20,158 bases of DNA from CAZIUL01 sp964542475 (GTDB lineage: Bacteria > Planctomycetota > B15-G4 > CAYZWU01), in assembly GCA_964542475.1 (NCBI GenBank), contig CAZIUL010000072.1:1-20158 (forward strand), written 5' to 3'. The first letter of the stretch is position 1. Every line of letters starts with the position of its first letter. Below, one piece after another: positions 6,827-12,674 of this stretch. The notes under the pieces are model-generated. The model ran no database searches and was not told the DNA's origin. It saw only the letters and a program-made list of their open reading frames with translations. A program made the translations under genes and the position numbers.

Positions 6827-8557
6827 TCAGTGGGGAATGCACCACGCCAGAAAACCGGTGAGGATGAACTGCGAGTCAACCGCGATTTCGAAAAGAAGCC
6901 CCTGCGAGATTACGCGGCGGTAGTAGAGGTGCAGATAGAGCCCCACGTAAGCCACTACCGGAAGCAGGAGCCGGCCATCCATTGCGGACCATGAAACGAT
7001 CACATCCAGCAAGGCGATCAGGGCCAGGGCGCTTGTGCTGAGAACTATCAGACGGTTTGTTGATCCGGGTCCCATGATGAGAGGGAAGGTCTCTTTTCCC
7101 ACGATGCGGTCCCCTTCCAGGTCCTTCATGTCGAAGACGAGCGAGCGTATGAACACCATGATGAACACGAAAAAAAAGACGCAGAGCGTTGGCCTCAGGG
7201 GGACCGCCTGTTCGGCAAGAAAGGGGAGAAGAACGGTTACAGTGGCCCAGGCAAGGGCCACGAACAGGTCCTTGGATCCGGGGATCTCCTTGAAAGCCGT
7301 GAAACGGATCCTGCGCGCCAGCCAATGCGGAATCACCTTCAGGCTGTAGCCGAAGCCGGCCAGGAGAGAGAGGAACATCAGAACGAAGGGGTAGATTCCG
7401 AACAGGAATGCCAGAACGAGCGTGCCTGCCGCGCAGACAACGGCAATGGCGACGAAGAAGATCTGAAACCGCTCCAGCATGACCATGCGCCGCGGGTCGT
7501 TGAGCCTGGCAGCCGTGCGGTCGGTGAAGCGGTTGAGAAGGTGCATGGAAACAACGTACATGAACGAAAGAAACAGGTAGCTGAACCGCGGCTGGACTTC
7601 GAGAAGCCTGAGGCACGCATAGGTCATTGCGGCGCTTCCCGTGCCGATGAAAAGGTATGAGTGGATGCTGAACTGGAGCAGGGCCTTTGGCAGTCGGATG
7701 AAGGGAGATCCGGCTTCGAGGAACATGCTCACGCGTTCCACCACGGCTCCGAAAACCCAGTGGGGAGTGGAAGCTCCTCCCGTTATGCCCACGGTGTTGA
7801 ACTTCTTGACGGTTTCCCGGTCGAGCTCGTCCGCGGTTTCGATGTGAAATGTCGGAACCCCTTCCTCGCGTGAGATCTCCGCCAGGCGCACCGTGTTCGC
7901 GCTGTGCCTGCCTCCGACCACGATAACCGCGTCTGTTTCGCGTGCCAATGCCCGCACCTCGGCCTGCCGGTCATCCGTTGCGCTGCACACCGTGTTGTGG
8001 ATTATTGCGTCAGGGAACCGTTCCTTGATGAGCGGAACGATCTCCTCGAAGCGCCGGGCATTCTGTGTCGTCTGTGCGACAACGCAGACCCGGTCCAGGG
8101 CGGGGAGTCCGTCGATGTCCACGGGAGAAGACACAATGTGCCCGTTTCCCTTGGCATGCCCCAGAAGACCGACAACCTCAGCGTGGCCTTCATCGCCGAT
8201 GATGATGGATGCGTACCCCTTTTCCGCGTGTCGCTGGATGATCATCTGGGCGCGCCGCACATGCGGGCAGGTCATGTCTTTTACTTCGAGACCCGGCTGT
8301 TCCATGCTTTTTTTTACATCCGGTGTTACACCGTGGGCCCGGATGAAGAGGATGCCTGACAGGGATTTCTCAGCCTCTGTTACGACCTTCACCTTTTTTG
8401 CGTTCAGCATCTCGATGGCCTGGTTGTTGTGCACAAGCGGCCCGAGTGTGTATATTTTTTTATCCGATTTGTGGGCCGCGTCCAGAACAGCGTTCATCGC
8501 GCGGCGGACGCCCATGCAAAAGCCGGCTGTTTTTGCTAATTTTACTCGCATGTTCAT
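6827..8557 (-). CDS. ispH: IspH (HMBPP reductase) fused to a UbiA-like prenyltransferase domain
   Basis: Two-domain protein of 576 residues. Residues 1-285 are 4-hydroxy-3-methylbut-2-enyl diphosphate reductase, the last step of the methylerythritol phosphate route to IPP and DMAPP. The three iron-sulfur cysteines are Cys14 (GFCMGV), Cys97 (TCPHV) and Cys191 (TVCSAT). The catalytic Glu127 (GHAEV), RAHGV, QTT and S-A-N substrate loops are all present. Residues about 295-576 are hydrophobic with about seven to nine membrane segments and carry a UbiA-type second motif (DMKDLEGDRIVGKETFP). The first aspartate motif is degenerate (NRFTDRTAARLNDP). The outer ATG 8557 is given; ATG 8551 matches E. 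coli IspH better (it puts the first Cys at 12), and neither has a clear ribosome site. It is divergent from the methyltransferase gene. The IspH activity is well supported; the partner domain's substrate is unknown. Confidence 0.9.
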   Translation of the reverse strand: MNMRVKLAKTAGFCMGVRRAMNAVLDAAHKSDKKIYTLGPLVHNNQAIEMLNAKKVKVVTEAEKSLSGILFIRAHGVTPDVKKSMEQPGLEVKDMTCPHVRRAQMIIQRHAEKGYASIIIGDEGHAEVVGLLGHAKGNGHIVSSPVDIDGLPALDRVCVVAQTTQNARRFEEIVPLIKERFPDAIIHNTVCSATDDRQAEVRALARETDAVIVVGGRHSANTVRLAEISREEGVPTFHIETADELDRETVKKFNTVGITGGASTPHWVFGAVVERVSMFLEAGSPFIRLPKALLQFSIHSYLFIGTGSAAMTYACLRLLEVQPRFSYLFLSFMYVVSMHLLNRFTDRTAARLNDPRRMVMLERFQIFFVAIAVVCAAGTLVLAFLFGIYPFVLMFLSLLAGFGYSLKVIPHWLARRIRFTAFKEIPGSKDLFVALAWATVTVLLPFLAEQAVPLRPTLCVFFFVFIMVFIRSLVFDMKDLEGDRIVGKETFPLIMGPGSTNRLIVLSTSALALIALLDVIVSWSAMDGRLLLPVVAYVGLYLHLYYRRVISQGLLFEIAVDSQFILTGFLAWCIPH

Positions 8558-8625
8558 GAAACCGATAATGACTGCTGCGCACTCGATTTGAGCGACTCTA
8601 TGTTATTTCTGCCAAAGAAGATGGC

Positions 8626-8638
8626 ATGAGTCACTCAT
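8626..8638. promoter_or_regulatory. Perfect palindrome, possible operator
   Basis: ATGAGTCACTCAT is a perfect 6+1+6 palindrome about 70 bases upstream of the ispH start. Its size and symmetry fit a dimeric repressor site, for example of the TetR type, but the regulator is unknown. A weaker inverted repeat TGCCA-N7-TGGCA (8610-8626) abuts it. Confidence 0.4.
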
Positions 8639-8672
8639 TTTGTTTATACCTGAGTCTTGCAAGGTCTTTGCC

Positions 8673-8748
8673 ATCTGACGGCCGCTTTTTGCCCCCGGCT
8701 GCGTCCTTGCCGGGAACAAAAATCGACTCGTCAGATTTTAACCTGACG
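8673..8748. promoter_or_regulatory. Two mutually exclusive hairpins in the 8558-8871 intergenic region
   Basis: A 64-base nested hairpin has an outer stem ATCTGACG/CGTCAGAT (8673-8680 with 8729-8736), a middle TTTTT/AAAAA pair (8686-8690 with 8718-8722) and an inner CCCGGC/GCCGGG stem (8694-8699 with 8709-8714) around a 9-base loop. The segment CGTCAG 8729-8734 can instead pair with CTGACG 8743-8748. The two folds exclude each other, as in an attenuator or antiterminator. The element lies 124 bases before the methyltransferase start. It could equally be a dispersed palindromic repeat. No known riboswitch class was recognised. Confidence 0.4.
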
Positions 8749-8770
8749 GGTTATTCGATAGAATCCTGAT

Positions 8771-8818
8771 TTTGCCAAATACTGCTACCTATTGATGCGA
8801 ATACGGGTTATTGGCAAA
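8771..8818. repeat. Inverted repeat TTTGCCAA...TTGGCAAA
   Basis: TTTGCCAA (8771-8778) and TTGGCAAA (8811-8818) are exact reverse complements separated by 32 bases. TTTGCCA also occurs at 8667-8673. Together they look like a repeated protein-binding site close upstream of the methyltransferase gene, but no factor can be named. Confidence 0.35.
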
Positions 8819-8871
8819 CACCGTGCAAAACTCAGGTAATAGAATGCGAATGTTTTGTATGGAATACAATC

Positions 8872-9729
8872 GTGAATCATAGCCGAATCGACAAGCTCGC
8901 AAAGAAGTACCTGCCGGAGTGGTTTCGTGTGCCGATCCGGTTCGCAAGGCTCAGGCTCGCCCTGAAGTGCCAGTCAGCGGGCTCTCTTTTTCGAAGAGAA
9001 AAGACCGGCGGCGTTTCCATTCCGCCTCCCATGCTCCGATATCGCGTGCAGGGAGCGCTTGTGGATGCGCAGGGTTTTCTGAACACCGGCCTCAACTGCG
9101 CTCAGAACGTGCGCTCGGCTTTGGGAATGGTCGGGAAAAACCTTGGCAGCTTCGAGAAGATCTTGAGCTTCGGGTGCGGCTGCGGCCGCACGCTTAGATG
9201 GTTCAAGGATCTTCCAGACGATTGCAGGATAATCGGAACCGACATTGACAGGAAGGCTGTAAAGTGGTGCAGCCGCAACATTTCGTGTGCCGAGTTCGAT
9301 ACGAACGCCCTTTTGCCGCCTCTCGGTTACGGGGACGAAACATTCGACCTGATCTTGAGCCTGTCGGTCATCGATCATTTCGATGCACCGTATCAGGCAA
9401 AGTGGATGGCTGAGCTCGGGCGTGTGACAAAGCCTGATGCGATAGTTCTGGTAACTTTTTTCGGGCGCACGGCACAGGAGTCTCTCAGGGACGAAGAGCG
9501 GGAGCTCGTTGAATCCAGGGGCTTCTTGTTCAAGGAGCCGATCAAGGGGCTGTTCAAGCTTGATGGGCTGCCTGATTTTTACCAGATTTCATACCAGACT
9601 AGAGAAAACGCGGTTGAGCTCTGCTCGAAAGAGTTCGAGGTGAAGGAGTATATTGAGGGAGGACTCTGCAACTTCGAGGACATGGCTGTTTTGAAAAAGC
9701 GCCCAAAAAAACAGCCATCTGAAAAATAA
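8872..9729 (+). CDS. Class I SAM-dependent methyltransferase
   Basis: 285-residue Rossmann-fold methyltransferase that would transfer a methyl group from S-adenosylmethionine. Motif I is at about 98-106 (LSFGCGCGR) and the acidic end of strand beta-2 is at about 123-126 (GTDID). The FDLILSLSVIDHF segment corresponds to motif IV, and a LVTFFG strand follows. The basic N-terminal 60 residues are not part of the fold and may bind the substrate. The start is GTG 8872 with only a weak GGA upstream. The single-gene unit is followed by the promoter of tRNA-Glu. The substrate cannot be inferred; similar proteins act on polysaccharides or small molecules. Confidence 0.8.
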   Translation: MNHSRIDKLAKKYLPEWFRVPIRFARLRLALKCQSAGSLFRREKTGGVSIPPPMLRYRVQGALVDAQGFLNTGLNCAQNVRSALGMVGKNLGSFEKILSFGCGCGRTLRWFKDLPDDCRIIGTDIDRKAVKWCSRNISCAEFDTNALLPPLGYGDETFDLILSLSVIDHFDAPYQAKWMAELGRVTKPDAIVLVTFFGRTAQESLRDEERELVESRGFLFKEPIKGLFKLDGLPDFYQISYQTRENAVELCSKEFEVKEYIEGGLCNFEDMAVLKKRPKKQPSEK

Positions 9730-9743
9730 TGCCTGACAGCCCC

Positions 9744-9772
9744 TTGATTCCGTATCCGATGAGGGGTATAAA
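9744..9772 (+). promoter_or_regulatory. Sigma-70-type promoter of tRNA-Glu
   Basis: TTGATT (9744-9749), a 17-bp spacer and TATAAA (9767-9772) are followed by a GC-rich discriminator (GTCCCGG), as is usual for stable RNA promoters. Transcription would start near 9779, about 80 bases before the mature tRNA. Confidence 0.6.
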
Positions 9773-9857
9773 GTCCCGGTTTGAAGCCCGGCCTGATATT
9801 GCCGTTTCGTTGTGAATCCGGAGCAATGCCGGGCAGCCGGAGAACAGAGCCGTAAAA

Positions 9858-9934
9858 GGCCCCATCGTCTAGCTAGGTTAGGACACAGGGTTTTCAACCC
9901 TGCAACAGGGGTTCAAATCCCCTTGGGGTCACCA
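9858..9934 (+). tRNA. tRNA-Glu (anticodon TTC)
   Basis: A 77-base cloverleaf with encoded CCA (9932-9934). The acceptor GGCCCCA pairs with TGGGGTC, the anticodon stem CAGGG/CCCTG encloses TTTTCAA with anticodon TTC, and the T arm contains GGTTCAAATCC. It reads glutamate codons GAA and GAG. It has its own promoter and terminator, and its 3' end is a typical integration site for tyrosine recombinases. Confidence 0.95.
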
Positions 9935-9954
9935 AACATAACCCGATCTGGGAT

Positions 9955-9990
9955 AAAGGCTTGGGAGAAACACCCAAGCCTTTTATTATT
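9955..9990 (+). terminator. Intrinsic terminator after tRNA-Glu
   Basis: An 11-bp perfect stem (AAAGGCTTGGG 9955-9965 with CCCAAGCCTTT 9973-9983) has a 7-base loop and runs into TTTTATTATT. It begins 21 bases after the tRNA CCA. Confidence 0.9.
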
Positions 9991-10008
9991 AAAAGTTTAT
10001 TGGTATGA

Positions 10009-10167
10009 GAATCTGCCCCACCCTATGCCCCACCTTCTTTGTGCAAACTGGAGAACCTCTTGGAGGCTGAAAAACACCCTTTTAGTTTTTGTGCAATCCT
10101 CTCGGAGGATGGGGAACGTTTGCTGGAGGAAGGGCTTCAACATGGATTCAAAAAAAACGACTCATAG
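10009..10167 (+). other. Open stretch behind tRNA-Glu with paired TGCCCCACC repeats
   Basis: Two copies of TGCCCCACC (10014-10022 and 10026-10034) lie 12 bases apart, 80 bases after tRNA-Glu. They resemble the arm-type repeats seen near integrase attachment sites. The same region is an open frame from 10009 to TAG 10167 that reads LENLLEAEKHPFSF and then LSEDGERLLEEGLQHGF, but it has no ATG or GTG start. The only start is a TTG at 10039 without a ribosome site. I take it as a possible gene remnant of unknown origin. No integrase gene is present nearby. Confidence 0.3.
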
Positions 10168-10255
10168 CCCGCCGCTCTGTGAAACCTGACTGTTTTTTTA
10201 GAGATTGCATGGTGGAGCGAAAATGTACATTCTAAGCAAGAGGGACGGTACCATC

Positions 10256-10365
10256 AGTCAAGCTCTGGATCAAGTGGAACTCAAAACCTTGACATGTTCT
10301 TTATCAAGAATGTGGGCAACCTCGTATGCACGGCCGAGTTCAATCCCGGTGAAAACGTACGGTAA
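10256..10365 (+). pseudogene. hypB: Relic of hypB (hydrogenase nickel insertion GTPase)
   Basis: The frame ending at TAA 10363-10365 reads LDMFFIKNVGNLVCTAEF and then NPGENVR. This matches the hallmark HypB segment LLFIENVGNLVCPAEFDLGE, which holds the G3 region and nearby conserved Cys of the SIMIBI-class GTPase. Just upstream, in a different frame, QALDQVELKTL fits the preceding HypB helix, so a frameshift lies near 10280. The whole P-loop half and the C-terminal half of HypB are missing, and no other hyp gene is seen. It is a short degraded fragment, not a functional gene. It sits 39 bases before the antiporter start, in the patch behind tRNA-Glu. Confidence 0.7.
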
Positions 10366-10404
10366 TAGGATTGATTTCCGAGACGATAGTATAGAGAGAT
10401 TCCT

Positions 10405-12093
10405 ATGGATGCATGGATAGCATTATTGGACGTGTTGATCCTGTTGCTGACAGCGATGGTTTTTGGTGCGCTGTGTGAACGAATTAAACAGAGTGCGATA
10501 CTCGGCTACTTGCTTGCAGGCACGCTTGTTGGCCCCAATGCGCTCAGCTTGATAGAGAACCACGAGGTAATGACAACGATCGCGGAATTGGGTGTGGCGC
10601 TGTTGTTGTTTACCATCGGGCTTGAATTTTCTTGGCGCATACTGCGAAGTATCGGGCCGATTGCCATTGGTGGCGGATCCCTTCAGGTGCTGTTGACCTG
10701 GGCCCTGTCGACAGGAATCGGCATGATGATCGGGCTGGAGGGGCGCCCGGCCCTTGCCGTTGGCGCTGCGATCGCATTAAGCAGCACCGCATGCGTGTTG
10801 CGCCTTCTGGTGAGTCGCGCTGAGATCGACAGCATTTATGGCCGCAACGCGCTGGGGATACTGCTTCTGCAGGACCTGGCGGTCGTTCCGCTTGTAATCA
10901 TGGTGACAGTGCTTGGCGGTGGAGGATCAGTTGCCAGGATAGGCTGGGAGATGGGACGAGCTGCCGGGTTGGCCACACTTATGGTGGGACTGTTTTACCT
11001 TCTACTGAAATTTTTAGTACCAAAGCTGCTGAGGGCAAAAGAAGCGGCACACAATCGTGATTTGCCGATTCTGCTAGCGGTTGTCACGGCAGTTGGGGCT
11101 GCATGGATATCTCACAAACTGGGCCTTTCGCCGGTGCTTGGGGCCTTCGTTGCGGGAATCTTGCTCGCCGGATCACCCTTTGCCATGCAGATTCGCGCCG
11201 ACGTCGCCCCTTTACGGACACTATTTATGACATTGTTTTTCAGCTCGATAGGCATGCTTAGCAATCCGGCATGGGTACTTGAGCACTGGGTAACGGTGGT
11301 CGTTGTGGGGGCGGCCATCGTGTTAGGAAAAGCGGTGGTAGTGTCTGCTGCAGCTCGTCTGTTCCGTTCACCAACAGGCAATGCGGTGGCAACGGGCATT
11401 TGTCTAGCCCAGGTGGGTGAGTTTTCCTTTGTGATCGCCGGGGTAGCGCGACATGGGAAGTTGATCAGCGGCGACTTATTTGAACTAATCATCTCGGTAA
11501 CAATTGTAACACTGTTCATCACGCCTTATTTGATAGCTGTTGCTCCACACCTTGCAGCAGTCGTAGGTAGGCTTTCGACTCGCAGGCCCCGGGAGTTGGG
11601 TCCCTTGAGTGTAACGTCGGCGGAACCAGAAATGAGATTAAGCGGCCATTTCGTTATCGTGGGTTTTGGTCCAGCAGGCCAGCGCGTTGCTGAAGAGTTG
11701 AGGAAAAAACCAGAATCGCTTATAGTGGTGGTTGAGTTGAACTCAAAGTCTGCGGCCAAGGCTCAGGCGTATGGTTTTCGAACATACATCGGTGACGCGG
11801 CCAATATGGAAGTGTTGGAGTATTTACACCTAGGGCTTGCCAAAGCAATCGCTATTACGGTACCCGATCCATCCACTGTACGACAAATAGTCCGGCAGGT
11901 CCGTTCATTGGCCCCTGAGACGACAATCATCGTCCGAGCACGGTATCACATTTATCGATCCGATTTGACTCTCGCTGGAGCTCATGTGGTTGTTGACGAG
12001 GAAGAAGAAGTCGGCCTGCGCATTGCCTCGGAAGTGCTGGAGCAGATGCAAGCTAGTGATTCGGAGTCAGGGCTTGCAAACGGTCAGGCATGA
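10405..12093 (+). CDS. CPA2 monovalent cation:proton antiporter with RCK domain (KefB/YbaL type)
   Basis: 562-residue inner-membrane antiporter that would exchange K+ or Na+ for protons. Residues about 5-385 form some 12-13 hydrophobic helices with CPA2 signatures (GYLLAGTLVGP, LLFTIGLEFS, LLLQDLAVVPL, LAQVGEFSFVIAG). Residues about 405-520 form a TrkA-N/RCK nucleotide-binding domain (FVIVGFGPAGQRVAEEL, then an acidic residue in VVVELNS). An acidic tail follows. The ATG at 10405 has only a weak ribosome site (GAGAG). Leucine is often TTG, unlike the CTC/CTG-rich genes on either side. Together with its place between tRNA-Glu, a hypB relic and a MITE-like element, this suggests acquisition by transfer. 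There is no KefF/KefG partner nearby, and glutathione gating cannot be assumed. Confidence 0.9.
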   Translation: MDAWIALLDVLILLLTAMVFGALCERIKQSAILGYLLAGTLVGPNALSLIENHEVMTTIAELGVALLLFTIGLEFSWRILRSIGPIAIGGGSLQVLLTWALSTGIGMMIGLEGRPALAVGAAIALSSTACVLRLLVSRAEIDSIYGRNALGILLLQDLAVVPLVIMVTVLGGGGSVARIGWEMGRAAGLATLMVGLFYLLLKFLVPKLLRAKEAAHNRDLPILLAVVTAVGAAWISHKLGLSPVLGAFVAGILLAGSPFAMQIRADVAPLRTLFMTLFFSSIGMLSNPAWVLEHWVTVVVVGAAIVLGKAVVVSAAARLFRSPTGNAVATGICLAQVGEFSFVIAGVARHGKLISGDLFELIISVTIVTLFITPYLIAVAPHLAAVVGRLSTRRPRELGPLSVTSAEPEMRLSGHFVIVGFGPAGQRVAEELRKKPESLIVVVELNSKSAAKAQAYGFRTYIGDAANMEVLEYLHLGLAKAIAITVPDPSTVRQIVRQVRSLAPETTIIVRARYHIYRSDLTLAGAHVVVDEEEEVGLRIASEVLEQMQASDSESGLANGQA

Positions 12094-12160
12094 GGAAGCG
12101 CTAAACGGGGATGGCGATCCGACGAAGCACCTGTATTCAAAGAGACGTGGGATTGGCTAA

Positions 12161-12334
12161 CCCGCATATTTCATCCTCTTCTGCTGCGGCACCGTAAAAC
12201 TGCGCTGTAGCTGCGTTTCATGACAGGAGACGATCCTCAACCTGTATGAACAGGCCTGCGGTCGTCTCCTGACATGCGCCTTGCCACAACACAGTTTACA
12301 GCTACCTCGCGACGAAGAGTATGAAATAAGCGGG
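12161..12334 (+). mobile_element. MITE-like palindromic element, copy 1
   Basis: 174-bp non-coding, near-complete palindrome in the 580-base gap between the antiporter and the acyl-CoA dehydrogenase. It begins CCCGCATATTTCAT and ends ATGAAATAAGCGGG. The centre holds a 10-bp stem CAGGAGACGA/TCGTCTCCTG topped by CCTGT-ATGA-ACAGG. It is flanked by a perfect direct repeat CTAA (12157-12160 and 12335-12338), read as a 4-bp target duplication. A second copy in the same orientation is at 14647 and an inverted one at 19925. It carries no transposase gene. Confidence 0.8.
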
Positions 12335-12585
12335 CTAAGGCCATACAGGGCACTACTTAAAGCGGCAAGAAAACAGTATTTATCTACCTCGATGGGGGGT
12401 TTTTCTATTGATCCCATCATCACATAGGATTTAAAAGACAGACAAAGGCATAAATTCTGCGCTGCAGAGCTTAAATGCATATAAGCTGTTCAACGACTAT
12501 TATAAATCCTTTTCAATGACGGTTTGATCGTTATTCAGGGTAGGCTGCCGCAGGCTCCCGCAGGTCCATACCAGGTGTATTTCCA

Positions 12586-12649
12586 GGCGCTTTCTGAAGG
12601 CGCCCTCACAAACCTCCGCACAATGGAGGTAGAGTAACCGGAACGGTTA
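12586..12649 (-). terminator. Cluster of hairpins after the acyl-CoA dehydrogenase gene
   Basis: Three consecutive short stems follow the stop at 12675 on the minus strand: TAACCG/CGGTTA (12635-12649), ACCTCC/GGAGGT followed by TTTG (12612-12630), and an 8-bp GGCGCTTT/AAGGCGCC stem (12586-12604). None has a long T run, so they are a probable transcript end but not a textbook intrinsic terminator. The stretch 12339-12585 is AT-rich with no gene I can support. Confidence 0.4.
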
Positions 12650-12674
12650 TCCCCGAGCTTTGCGCATCAAAGCA

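Noticed and set aside
9812..10189. 125-codon plus-strand frame spanning tRNA-Glu
   Set aside because: It reads through the tRNA and its terminator, so it cannot be a real protein gene.
10205..10420. 71-codon frame ending inside the antiporter start
   Set aside because: It crosses the hypB relic in the wrong frame for most of its length and overlaps the antiporter start; explained as decay of hypB.
12157..12480. 107-codon minus-strand frame through MITE-like copy 1
   Set aside because: Most of it is the palindromic element read as protein. The similar frame in copy 2 (PLISYSSSRG) follows from the repeat itself, with no ribosome site and no family resemblance.
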